A model generated the notes under the pieces. It worked only from the letters and a program-made list of their open reading frames with translations, was not told where the DNA came from and did not search any database. Position numbers and translations under genes: made by a program. DNA of 64,000 bases from Halanaerobiales bacterium. Lineage in GTDB: Bacteria > Bacillota > Halanaerobiia > Halanaerobiales > DTU029. Positions 10,005-17,792 of this stretch are shown here, one piece after another (the first letter of the stretch is position 1; every line of letters begins with the position of its first letter). The stretch spans positions 33,034-97,033 of the forward strand of contig JARRCS010000009.1 of assembly GCA_029981855.1 (NCBI GenBank), read 5' to 3'.

Positions 10005-10233
10005 GTTAATCCCTCTTTCTTCTATTCTACTACTTTATTTTTTTTCAAATTCCTTCTATATATTTTTTAATATTTTTCCCGGTGAAAAAGTAGTAGGGAT
10101 GTACTCCTTTTTGACCTGTGCTGTTGCTTTTGGACTGACAGATAGTAATTAGAGTTATAAATTAAGTAGAAACTACTACAAGGATTTAGCCCTTTGATAG
10201 CGAATTTATATTATAAAAGGAAGGTGAAACTAT

Positions 10234-10656
10234 ATGGAAGAAGTCTTGAAGAAAATCTTAAAGAAAATAGAAAAGATAGATGATCTTGAAAAGCAATTAA
10301 ACAAAATTAATGAAAAGGTAAATAGGATTGATGATCTTGAAAAGAAGTTAAACGAAATTAATGAAAAGGCAGATAGGATAGATGACCTTGAAGAGAAATT
10401 AAACGAAATTAATGAAAAGGTAGATAGGATTGAAACTCAGCAAGGAGAAAATACTAAGATTTTGCAGGCTTTAGAGCATGCTAGTAAGGTTCATAAAGCT
10501 GAATTAGATAAACTAACACATCAAATTGCTGAAATTAGTGGTACTCAAGAGAAGATAAAAGAAGATATTGAAACTATTAAGGATGAGATCGATATAATTT
10601 CAATTAACACAGCTAAGAATTCTTTGGACATTGCAAAAATAAAGTCTATTAAATAG
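10234..10656 (+). CDS. Small coiled-coil protein with three 17-residue repeats
   Basis: 140-residue acidic/basic helical protein with no signal peptide or membrane segment. Residues 15-65 are three near-identical 17-residue units (IDDLEKQLNKINEKVNR and variants), followed by a continuing coiled coil to the C-terminus (THQIAEISGTQEKIKEDI). Hydrophobic positions within a unit are spaced 3-4-3-4-3, giving 3.4 residues per layer, so the coil differs from a plain heptad. A good AAGGAAGGTG site precedes the ATG and a strong terminator follows. Similar short hypothetical coiled-coil proteins occur in Firmicutes. Function unknown; it is single-gene and divergent from lysO. Confidence 0.8.
   Translation: MEEVLKKILKKIEKIDDLEKQLNKINEKVNRIDDLEKKLNEINEKADRIDDLEEKLNEINEKVDRIETQQGENTKILQALEHASKVHKAELDKLTHQIAEISGTQEKIKEDIETIKDEIDIISINTAKNSLDIAKIKSIK
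10276..10428 (+). repeat. Three tandem 51-bp units in the coiled-coil gene
   Basis: Units at 10276-10326, 10327-10377 and 10378-10428 each encode 17 residues beginning IDDLE. Near-identity at the DNA level suggests recent expansion; copy number may vary between strains. Confidence 0.85.
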
Positions 10657-10670
10657 AAGAGAATACTTTT

Positions 10671-10706
10671 AAAGCCTTAGGGATTTGCTCTAAGGCTTTA
10701 TTTTTA
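10671..10706 (+). terminator. Terminator of the coiled-coil gene
   Basis: 10-bp stem AAAGCCTTAG/CTAAGGCTTT (10671-10680 with 10690-10699) followed by TATTTTTAT. Confidence 0.9.
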
Positions 10707-10770
10707 TGCCTATTAAAGTTATTTTATAATGTTTTTAAAAAATCCTTTTTTTTGGTAGAAAAAAAGATAA

Positions 10771-10793
10771 CCGGTAGGATCTAATCCTACCGG
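10771..10793 (-). terminator. Terminator of rubrerythrin
   Basis: 10-bp perfect stem CCGGTAGGAT/ATCCTACCGG with a 3-base loop; the minus strand continues into TTATCTTTTTTTCT. It lies about 100 bases past the rubrerythrin stop. Confidence 0.85.
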
Positions 10794-10891
10794 CTTAAAA
10801 CTTAACTATAAAACTGTTAAATTGACTATTCCTCTATTCTATTCCATCTAAGAATAACTCCTAAATTCCCTCCCACTATCCGTAAAGGTGC

Positions 10892-11449
10892 CTACTCTCT
10901 AAACTCCTTAAATTTCTCCTTTGGGGCACCGCAGATAGGGCACTTATCGGGGGTTCCATCCTTAACAGTATGACCGCAAACCTCACAAATGCTTACATAC
11001 TCCAGTTTATAGTCATTACCTGCCTCTACAGCCTCTCGAGCCTCACTAAAAAGCTTTGAATGGATCTTCTCGGCCTCCAGGGCATAATGGAAAGAGCGGG
11101 CGGCATCCTTTTCATCCTGGTCCTCGGCAACCAGATGATAGGACGGATACATCTGGAAACTCTCAAAATTCTCTCCGGCAATAGCCCCTTCTAGATTCTC
11201 GGAGGTAGGACCGAGACCAAAACCGGCACCGGCAGCAACCAGAAAATCTCCCTCTAGATTGGAATGGGCTTCAAAGTGGTTACCGGCATGAATCTGTTCG
11301 GCATAGGCAATTGCCTTAAACAGTAAACCTACTTTCGGAAAGCCATCCTTCTCTGCCTTCTTCCCCCAGACTATGTAACGCTGATAGGCCTGACTTTCAC
11401 CTCCAAAAGCGGAACGCAAATTCTGAGCAGTAATCTCGTTTTTCACCAT
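10892..11449 (-). CDS. rbr: Rubrerythrin
   Basis: Non-haem iron peroxidase that reduces hydrogen peroxide in anaerobes, 185 residues. The N-terminal ferritin-like four-helix domain has the iron ligands in AFGGESQAYQRY, YAEQIHAGNHFEAH and ALEAEKIHSKLF. The C-terminal rubredoxin domain has two CxxC knuckles (CEVCGH and CPICGAP). The start has a GGAGG site at ideal spacing. A perfect 7-1-7 palindrome of PerR/Fur type lies 50 bases upstream, consistent with peroxide or iron control. It is monocistronic. Confidence 0.95.
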   Translation of the reverse strand: MVKNEITAQNLRSAFGGESQAYQRYIVWGKKAEKDGFPKVGLLFKAIAYAEQIHAGNHFEAHSNLEGDFLVAAGAGFGLGPTSENLEGAIAGENFESFQMYPSYHLVAEDQDEKDAARSFHYALEAEKIHSKLFSEAREAVEAGNDYKLEYVSICEVCGHTVKDGTPDKCPICGAPKEKFKEFRE

Positions 11450-11498
11450 CTAAAAATACCTCCTTATCGCTTTTAAGGATTTCTATCAGTAATCGTTA

Positions 11499-11513
11499 CT
11501 ATTATCATAATAG
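11499..11513. promoter_or_regulatory. PerR/Fur-type operator upstream of rubrerythrin
   Basis: CTATTATCATAATAG is a perfect 7-1-7 inverted repeat matching the layout of PerR boxes (consensus TTATAATNATTATAA) at most positions. It is 50 bases upstream of the rbr start. The regulator gene is not in the window. Confidence 0.7.
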
Positions 11514-11699
11514 CATCTCTTATCTTTCCTGTCAAGATCATTTTCAATGTATAGAGGAACTTATACATAAAATATTTGCAAAATATTTCCGACATCATTG
11601 AAAGCAGATATTTTTTCACTATGTTAAATAGTATCCCACTGTAAAAAAATAAAATTCATCTATTTCCCAGCTCAGCCAGAGACAGGGTCATCTTAAGTC

Positions 11700-12197
11700 T
11701 CATTTCGATTTATTAAAATCAGACCCCTCAATTAATATCCCTACAAACTCCTCAAGGTATTTCCGGTCAAGCCGGTCAAACCTCTCTTTAACAGGACTGT
11801 CAATGTCCATAACCCCGATGAGCCTGTCACCATCAAGCATGGGAACTACCAGCTCCGACTCTGAGGCCTCATCACAGGCGATATGCCCAGAAAATTGATG
11901 GACATCAGGCACCAAATAGGTTTTTCTATCAGCAGCGGCACTACCGCAAACACCCCTGCCGAGATCAATTCGAATACAGGCAGGCAGTCCCTGAAAGGGA
12001 CCGAGTATCAGCTGGTTATTCCTGTAGAGATAAAAACCGGCCCAGTTTATCTCTTCCAGCTCATTATATAAAAGGGCTGCCGCATTGGCCAGATTGGCAA
12101 GCCAGTCTTTTTCCCCCTTGATTAATGCCCTGAGCTTTTGGTTCAATAATCTCAGTTTTTCTTCCTTTTTCTCTATTGAACTATCTTTTTTAACCAT
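11700..12197 (-). CDS. msrC: Free methionine-(R)-sulfoxide reductase (GAF-domain fRMsr)
   Basis: Single GAF-domain enzyme of 165 residues that reduces free methionine-R-sulfoxide. The three family cysteines are visible in PACIRID, GRGVCGSAA and HIACDEAS, together with the INWAGFYLY and VMDIDSP signature segments. The start chosen is the ATG at 12197, which has a GGAAGGGGTGG site; a longer frame to 12233 lacks one. It stands near rubrerythrin, a second oxidative-damage enzyme, but in its own transcription unit. It diverges from comFB. Confidence 0.9.
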   Translation of the reverse strand: MVKKDSSIEKKEEKLRLLNQKLRALIKGEKDWLANLANAAALLYNELEEINWAGFYLYRNNQLILGPFQGLPACIRIDLGRGVCGSAAADRKTYLVPDVHQFSGHIACDEASESELVVPMLDGDRLIGVMDIDSPVKERFDRLDRKYLEEFVGILIEGSDFNKSK

Positions 12198-12291
12198 TAT
12201 ACCACCCCTTCCGATTTGTTCATATATTCGCAATATCTTGAGAAGGAATTTACTACTTTTTAGAGAATATTATAAATAGATATCTCTCTCT

Positions 12292-12615
12292 ATGTCTAGT
12301 AAAAAGGAGGAGATTAAAATTAATAAAGCAAATCTTCAAAAGAAATTAAATAACTATACAGAAAAGGTTGTCCTGGAGACAATAGAAGACCTGCTAAAAA
12401 GACCGGAATTTAAAGATATTTGTACCTGTGAACAGTGTCTCCTGGACATAGCTTCCTATGCCCTCAATAGATTACCGGCAAAATATATTGCCAGTTCTCA
12501 GGGAGAATTACGGACAAGGGTAACAGAATTCGAAAACCAGGTTCAGGTAGATGTTATCTCAACGGTAACCAGAGCCATAGAAATTGTCTCCCGTGACCCT
12601 AGACATCAGGGTTAA
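12292..12615 (+). CDS. ComFB family protein (late competence development)
   Basis: 107-residue cytoplasmic protein of the ComFB family, recognised from the central CTCEQCLLDIASYALNRLPAKY segment and the C-terminal DVISTVTRAIEIVS helix. The cysteine pair in CTCEQC may bind metal. The ATG at 12292 has no ribosome-binding site; a strong AAGGAGGAG at 12304-12312 precedes an in-frame ATT at 12319, so the real start may be that ATT (about 98 residues). It abuts the convergent GNAT gene with no spacing. ComFB role is not well defined; no other competence gene is nearby. Confidence 0.82.
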   Translation: MSSKKEEIKINKANLQKKLNNYTEKVVLETIEDLLKRPEFKDICTCEQCLLDIASYALNRLPAKYIASSQGELRTRVTEFENQVQVDVISTVTRAIEIVSRDPRHQG

Positions 12616-13410
12616 TTAATCCAGCTGGATGATGCTCCAGTTACCTATCTCTTCAAAGCCAATCCTCCTGTAGATCTTTCCAGCTTCAGGATTGTCGTAA
12701 AAGAGACAGGGGGTCTTTTTTTCTGCCAGCAGGTCTTCGCAAATCCGGTAGACGCAGTTGGTTGCCAAGCCACGTTTCCGGTATTCAGGTAGAGTAGCCA
12801 CCCCGACAATCATAGCCGATAAACTATTTTCGGCTGAGGTTGCAGCACTGGACACCATCCTGCCGGTATTATCCTCAAGATAATAAACCCTGCCACTACC
12901 CGTTTTTAGCTTCTTAACTACTGCTTCCCGGTTTAAGGGAAGGCTTCCAAACTCAGCAATCTGATTCCTCAGTTCTAATAATCTATCTACATCCTTAACT
13001 CCGGCCCTTTTGATCTTTAGACCTTTATCTAACGGGATTGAGCGATTCAACTCCCTCAGACGGGCAAAATAATCCTTCTTTTCCTCAATAATATTCTTTG
13101 TTAAATAAGGTTTAATTATATCTATGATCTCCTGCTTGCCGGAAACAACCCTGGCCCCCAGGGAAATCAGGGGAGCAAATCTTTTTAATATCTCCCGGTC
13201 ATAAGCATAGGGGATAAAGGAACTATAATACTTTAATAGTATCCCCTGAACCCTATTTCCGCTGTCTACCATCCCCCAGATGGTTTGAAAATCGGTATTA
13301 TAGCCGAAGTTTTCAATATCACCGATGATAAAGAGATTAAATTCCGGCTCCTGCATTAAATATTCCATAACCGCTTGATTATCCTCTTCTTTTAATCTCC
13401 GGAAAATCAC
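12616..13410 (-). CDS. GNAT family N-acetyltransferase
   Basis: 264-residue protein. The C-terminal half (about 125-264) is a GNAT acetyltransferase fold with the acetyl-CoA pyrophosphate loop at EYRKRGLATNCVYRICEDL and the terminal GFEEIGNWSIIQLD strand. The N-terminal half (MIFRRLKEEDNQAVMEYL onward) is a degenerate second GNAT-like domain as seen in two-domain family members. Acceptor substrate is unknown. Its stop codon touches that of the convergent comFB gene, and the PHP gene lies 48 bases upstream, possibly in the same transcript. Confidence 0.85.
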   Translation of the reverse strand: MIFRRLKEEDNQAVMEYLMQEPEFNLFIIGDIENFGYNTDFQTIWGMVDSGNRVQGILLKYYSSFIPYAYDREILKRFAPLISLGARVVSGKQEIIDIIKPYLTKNIIEEKKDYFARLRELNRSIPLDKGLKIKRAGVKDVDRLLELRNQIAEFGSLPLNREAVVKKLKTGSGRVYYLEDNTGRMVSSAATSAENSLSAMIVGVATLPEYRKRGLATNCVYRICEDLLAEKKTPCLFYDNPEAGKIYRRIGFEEIGNWSIIQLD

Positions 13411-13458
13411 CTTAAGTCCCCCTTTAACGAACTTTTATCTCCGACCAGTAAATAGCCA

Positions 13459-14211
13459 TCACAGGACACATCTCTGTCTCCCGGCTCCCTTCCTGCTGAT
13501 AAAAGCCTCAACTAAATCAAAAGAGCTATTAATTATATCCCGTTCGCTCAGCTTAGCTTCCTTAATTACCGGCGACAATGTCTCTATATTTCCTACATCC
13601 CTGTGAAAATGGGCATCACTATTTAAACTTAAGGGAACACCGTACCTTTTGGCCAGACAGCATAGTTTTAAACTTAATTCCTTACTCCCTCGCTTACCCA
13701 GACGGAATCTATCAAAGGAACTGGCATTAACCTCCAGGATAACCCCGTATTCAGCCGCTGCCTGAACAACTGCCAGTAGGTCAACGGGAAAATACAGGTT
13801 TGCAGGATGGGTAATCATTTTAACAAGAGGATTCTTAATGGCCCTGATGGTTGCCTCCGTATGCTCGGTTTTACTTGTATTCTCATAACCGGCATAGCGA
13901 TGGATTCCCGCTGCAACAAAGTCGAGCTGCTTTAACCTTTTCTCAGGAAGGTCAAGTTCTCCGTTGCTCTGAATATTGGCCTCTATCCCCTTTAAAATCC
14001 GCACCCCGAAGATCTCTTCCGGTAGAACCGATAGATTACCGAAATAATACTCATGGGGTCCGCCGGGCATAGCAGGCCCATGGTCGGTTATTGCTATTAG
14101 CTTCAGTCCCTTCTCGGCAGCAGCCCTGGCCATCTCCGTTACGGTACTATAAGCATGGCCGCTGGCAACTGTATGGGTGTGTAAATCAGCCTCAATCCTC
14201 AACAAAATCAT
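13459..14211 (-). CDS. PHP-domain phosphoesterase (YcdX-like)
   Basis: About 250-residue metal-dependent phosphoesterase of the PHP superfamily. Metal ligands are visible in DLHTHT, the VTEMARAAAEKGLKLIAITDHGP segment, GIEANI, MITHPAN, LEVNAS and LNSDAHFH. This pattern and length match the YcdX-type trinuclear zinc phosphatases. The ATG at 14211 is only a few bases from an AAAGG site, so a TTG three codons downstream could be the true start. It is followed by the GNAT gene in the same orientation. Substrate not known. Confidence 0.88.
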   Translation of the reverse strand: MILLRIEADLHTHTVASGHAYSTVTEMARAAAEKGLKLIAITDHGPAMPGGPHEYYFGNLSVLPEEIFGVRILKGIEANIQSNGELDLPEKRLKQLDFVAAGIHRYAGYENTSKTEHTEATIRAIKNPLVKMITHPANLYFPVDLLAVVQAAAEYGVILEVNASSFDRFRLGKRGSKELSLKLCCLAKRYGVPLSLNSDAHFHRDVGNIETLSPVIKEAKLSERDIINSSFDLVEAFISRKGAGRQRCVL

Positions 14212-14316
14212 CCTTTCTTATTTTACTTATTTTCTTTTACAGGGGCTTTTACCTTATCTGTATATATTCCATAAACATGTCTCATTTTCCTACATGAAAA
14301 AACGAATTTTTTTAGG

Positions 14317-15168
14317 TTACTTCAGCCCGGCACGACGCCCCCTGAGTAGACCGTTAAAAAATACCCTTTTATTGTTATAGAATAAATCATCCATCGTGTA
14401 CCTGCTTAATAGATCGGCCCATTTTTCTCTAAAAGCCTGCCAGCCTTCATTGATATATCTTTCCTGCTGTTCTTGAGGCAGAGATTGAAAGGATTTATGA
14501 TCATAGTGGTGAACAAAGACATCTTCAGCTACATAAAGCCTGTATCCTGCCATTCTGGCTCGTAAAGAATAATCAAAGTCATCGGCAGACATAAAAAGAG
14601 AGGGATCAAAGGGCCCAACCTTATCCACCACCTCCCTTTTTACCAGCAAACAACACCCTATCAGAAACTTCGTCTCCGTATAATCACTCCGATACCGCAT
14701 AAAAAGCTGTTCGGCAAATCTATCTAACCCGCCATTTTCTGGATCAGCATAGGCAAAATCATGATAAATACCTACATAGTTTTGCTCCCCTCCGATAGCC
14801 TTACCCATAGGGCCAACCAGACCGGCTTGAGGATCTTTATTCAAATGAGAGACAAGCCTACCTAACCAGGCCTTACTTACCATAATATCACTATTTAAAA
14901 AAACCAGATAATCCCCCCCGGCCCGTTCTATTCCCTGGTTACAGGCACCGCTATAGCCCTTATTCTCGTCATTTAAGATAATATGATACCTATTTGCCCC
15001 TGTTTTTAAATCATTTGCACCGGTCTCTAACCATTCTTTTGTTCCATCACCGGAATTATTGTCAATAATAATCAACTCATAAGGGATTATTGTCTTCTTA
15101 AGGATAGAATCGATACATATTTTTAAATAAAAAAGACTGTTATAGGTTACAACAATGATAGATACCAA
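14317..15168 (-). CDS. Glycosyltransferase family 2
   Basis: 283-residue GT-A enzyme. The nucleotide-sugar binding region begins MVSIIVVTYNSLFY and includes the DxD-like FLNSDIMVS; the acceptor region has ADDFDYSLRARMAGYRLYVAED. No membrane segment is seen, so it should act at the cytoplasmic face. It is the first of five GT2 domains in the glycan locus and is transcribed away from the next one. Sugar specificity cannot be read from sequence. The C-terminal tail (NGLLRGRRAGLK) is basic. Confidence 0.9.
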   Translation of the reverse strand: MVSIIVVTYNSLFYLKICIDSILKKTIIPYELIIIDNNSGDGTKEWLETGANDLKTGANRYHIILNDENKGYSGACNQGIERAGGDYLVFLNSDIMVSKAWLGRLVSHLNKDPQAGLVGPMGKAIGGEQNYVGIYHDFAYADPENGGLDRFAEQLFMRYRSDYTETKFLIGCCLLVKREVVDKVGPFDPSLFMSADDFDYSLRARMAGYRLYVAEDVFVHHYDHKSFQSLPQEQQERYINEGWQAFREKWADLLSRYTMDDLFYNNKRVFFNGLLRGRRAGLK

Positions 15169-15206
15169 CTAGCCCTCCCTCCCCGTCTATTCTCACTTAA
15201 AATAAT

Positions 15207-15320
15207 CTAATGACTTTCATCAGCAAAAGGCAGCTCCCTTATATCAGCATAGTAATCAATTTCAATGCCGGAACCTCGAATACATTTTGCATATTTTCCC
15301 CTTAATTCAAAACTATTCAT
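15207..15320 (-). pseudogene. 37-codon ORF resembling the start of a SAM-methyltransferase
   Basis: A short frame starting at ATG 15320 with a GGAGGG site seven bases upstream and ending TAG. It encodes MNSFELRGKYAKCIRG and ends ADIRELPFADESH, which resembles the DxRxLPF motif II region of type 11 methyltransferases with the glycine-rich loop deleted. It is probably the residue of a gene lost from the glycan locus. Too short to be sure; it could also be a small expressed peptide. Confidence 0.35.
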
Positions 15321-15519
15321 TTATTTTCCCTCCATGGTTATACCCCTTTATAGTTGCGCCTGCTAAGGCCAATTTATTCTTTGATAGCACTTAACGAAGG
15401 GATTACTGATAATAATATATTATAAAATTCTATCTTTTGTTCCAATATCATCTAATACACCACTGTAATAGATATAGAATAGTATATACATAATGAAGTA
15501 TTTTTAGAAAGGAAATAAA

Positions 15520-16272
15520 ATGCTGGTAAGTATCATTATTCCCGTCTTTAATCAATGGCCATATACAGAAAAATGTTTAAAAAGCATACAGCAATATACC
15601 ACATACCCCCATGAAATAATTATCATCGATAATGGTTCTAAAGATGAAACTGCCAAAGAATTAACGGGTAATTCTACTATAAAATTACTAACCAATCCTC
15701 ACAATTTAGGTTTTGCCCGGGCCTGTAACCAGGGGGCTAAGATAGCGAGGGGAGAGCTGCTCCTCTTTCTCAATAATGACACCATAGTTACCCCCGGCTG
15801 GCTAAGGTCAATGGTTAATCTACTAACAGATAGTAAAATCGGTGTAGTAGGAAATAAGTTATTATTCCCCGATACTAATAGGATTCAACATACCGGTGTT
15901 TTTTTACATAATAAATTACCCGGGCATATCTATTATAATCAACCCGGAAACTTTTCTGAAAGTAATATTAAAAAAATATATCCCGCAGTAACAGGTGCCT
16001 GTCTCCTGACCAGGAAAATACTTTTCCTGGAAGTTGGAGGATTTGATGAAACCTATATCAATGGTTATGAAGATGTTGATTACTGCTTAAAAATCTGGGA
16101 AAAGGGATATAAAGTAATCTATTGCCCTGATAGTATTATCTATCACTATGGCTCAATTTCTGCCGGTAGACACCTCCTGGAAAAACAAAACCTGGCCTGC
16201 TTTTTAGAAAAATGGAAAAACAAACTTAAGTCGGGTAAGATTATTAACGAAAATCCACTTAAAAATTCTTGA
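15520..16272 (+). CDS. Glycosyltransferase family 2
   Basis: 250-residue GT-A glycosyltransferase. It starts MLVSIIIPVFNQWPYTEKCL, has the LLFLNNDTIVTPGW DxD-like motif and the acceptor-side GYEDVDYCLKIWEKGYK signature. This is the rhamnosyltransferase/WcaA style used in polysaccharide assembly. A GGAAATAAA site precedes the ATG. A long symmetrical terminator follows. It is AT-rich compared with the metabolic genes on either side of the locus. The donor sugar is unknown. Confidence 0.9.
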   Translation: MLVSIIIPVFNQWPYTEKCLKSIQQYTTYPHEIIIIDNGSKDETAKELTGNSTIKLLTNPHNLGFARACNQGAKIARGELLLFLNNDTIVTPGWLRSMVNLLTDSKIGVVGNKLLFPDTNRIQHTGVFLHNKLPGHIYYNQPGNFSESNIKKIYPAVTGACLLTRKILFLEVGGFDETYINGYEDVDYCLKIWEKGYKVIYCPDSIIYHYGSISAGRHLLEKQNLACFLEKWKNKLKSGKIINENPLKNS

Positions 16273-16308
16273 TTTTAAGCATAATACCCTAAGTATCAAA
16301 AATAACTG

Positions 16309-16341
16309 AAAAGGTAGAGCACTTGTAATGCTCTACCTTTT
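16309..16341. terminator. Bidirectional terminator
   Basis: 13-bp perfect stem (16309-16321 with 16329-16341), 7-base loop, A-rich on one side and T-rich on the other. It serves the GT2 gene on the plus strand and the sulfotransferase remnant on the minus strand. Confidence 0.88.
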
Positions 16342-16348
16342 AGCTACA

Positions 16349-16468
16349 TTAACGCCAAGAGGAAAAATCAGGTAAAATAAACTCTTGAATTTTTTCTTTT
16401 TTTTCGTCATCTAACTCAATCTCAAAAAAATCAACAAATTTTTGAGCTTCATTAATAGGATGGCTCTT
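16349..16468 (-). pseudogene. C-terminal remnant, sulfotransferase-like
   Basis: A clean reading frame of about 39 codons ending TAA and encoding SHPINEAQKFVDFFEIE and then EKIQEFILPDFSSWR. It resembles the C-terminal part of the intact sulfotransferase at 20771-21646 (PRKWVKEIINFLEI, then AVKFILPNEEVHK). Upstream the frame dissolves into AT-rich sequence with no start. It keeps its own terminator. I read it as the tail of a deleted paralogue. Confidence 0.4.
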
Positions 16469-16689
16469 AAGTGTAATGTAATAATATATGCAAAAATAAG
16501 TGTAATGTTATAATAAGGTTGCATTAATATTATATATACAATATTATATAGCTTTTGTAACAAAAATATCTTCCGGGTATATAATATTAATACATCTAAT
16601 CGCACCATTATAGTCCGGAAGAATGATTAAAAAATTGATTATAATTGTAGTAATGGTTCTTAAAATAAAAAAATAGGGGAGAATGATTC

Positions 16690-17652
16690 ATGAAAATCTT
16701 TTATATCCCTTCAGGAGCTGGTTTTTTTCATGACCCCATAGATGAAGCAATTATTCAAACCTTAAAGGAGCTCAATATAGAAACACATATCTATAATTTG
16801 GTACAAACACCAAATGTAGATTATTTATCTATTTTAGATAATATAAAACCGGATCTTGTTTTAACTTTTTATGGTGCTAGATTACAGCGAGAAATTATGG
16901 AAAACATTCATAATGCGGGTTATAAAACAGCTATCTGGTTAGTTGATGACCCTTATGAAATAGATAATACAGTCACTTTTGCCATTTATTTTGACTATGT
17001 ATTTACAATAGAAGAAAACTGTATTCCTATCTATAAAAATGCCGGAGTTAAAAACGTTCACTGGTTGCCTTTAGGTACTCTGCCCTCAAGATTTAAACCG
17101 ATGAATGTAGAAAGCAAATATCATTCAGATATTTGTATAGTGGGAACAGCATTTAATAATAGACTAGAAATAGTTGATACTTTAGCAGATTATTTACTAA
17201 GCAAAAATACTAAGATTATTGGCCGCTGGTGGGAAAATTTAAATAATTATCAAAAGCTTAGTAGTATAATAATTAATCAGCTTATACCACCGGAAGAAAT
17301 AGTTAAATATTATAATGGTGCCAAAATAAATATTAATATTCACCGGATATTCAATATTTTCAATCAAAGAAATATACCCGCCCAGACCCCTAATAACCGT
17401 ACCTTTGATATTGCTGCCTGCAGTGCTTTTCAATTAATTGATTACCGGGAAAAATTAGACCAATTTTATACTCCTAATGAAGAAATAATAATATTTCAAA
17501 ATGCTGCAGATCTAATGAGAAAAATCGAATACTATCTTACCAATGAAACAGAGAGAAAAAAGATAGCTCAATTAGCTGCGGAAAAAACCTTAAAAAAGCA
17601 TACCTTCCGTCATAAAATAAAAAAGTTAATTAATATTATTATGAACAATTAA
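16690..17652 (+). CDS. CgeB-like glycosyltransferase family protein
   Basis: 320-residue protein of the CgeB/YkvP type, a GT-B-like fold found in spore-coat and surface-glycan loci. It starts MKIFYIPSGAGFFHDPID and contains WLVDDPYE, a YVFTIEENCIPIYKNAG segment, WLPLGTLPSRFKP and the nucleotide-sugar region RTFDIAACSAFQLID before a helical C-terminus. A GGGGAG site precedes the ATG. It is very AT-rich, suggesting acquired DNA. It lies between two GT2 genes in the same orientation and probably acts in the same glycan pathway. Confidence 0.85.
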   Translation: MKIFYIPSGAGFFHDPIDEAIIQTLKELNIETHIYNLVQTPNVDYLSILDNIKPDLVLTFYGARLQREIMENIHNAGYKTAIWLVDDPYEIDNTVTFAIYFDYVFTIEENCIPIYKNAGVKNVHWLPLGTLPSRFKPMNVESKYHSDICIVGTAFNNRLEIVDTLADYLLSKNTKIIGRWWENLNNYQKLSSIIINQLIPPEEIVKYYNGAKININIHRIFNIFNQRNIPAQTPNNRTFDIAACSAFQLIDYREKLDQFYTPNEEIIIFQNAADLMRKIEYYLTNETERKKIAQLAAEKTLKKHTFRHKIKKLINIIMNN

Positions 17653-17792
17653 AGCTATTTTCTTTAAGAATCTTGTATTAAACAAAAGCCTTCAACATGA
17701 ATATAAATATAAATATATATATATATATGAAGTTATTTTGCATTTTAGAAATGATAGTATAAAGTAAAAAAAAAGGAGAAGGGTGGCTTAAA

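Noticed and set aside
9934..10152. 72-codon plus-strand frame before the coiled-coil gene
   Set aside because: It lies mostly antisense to the lysO start, has no ribosome-binding site and no recognisable domain.
16411..16608. 65-codon frame on the minus strand in the AT-rich gap
   Set aside because: Low-complexity hydrophobic translation, no ribosome-binding site, and it overlaps the better supported sulfotransferase-like remnant in another frame.
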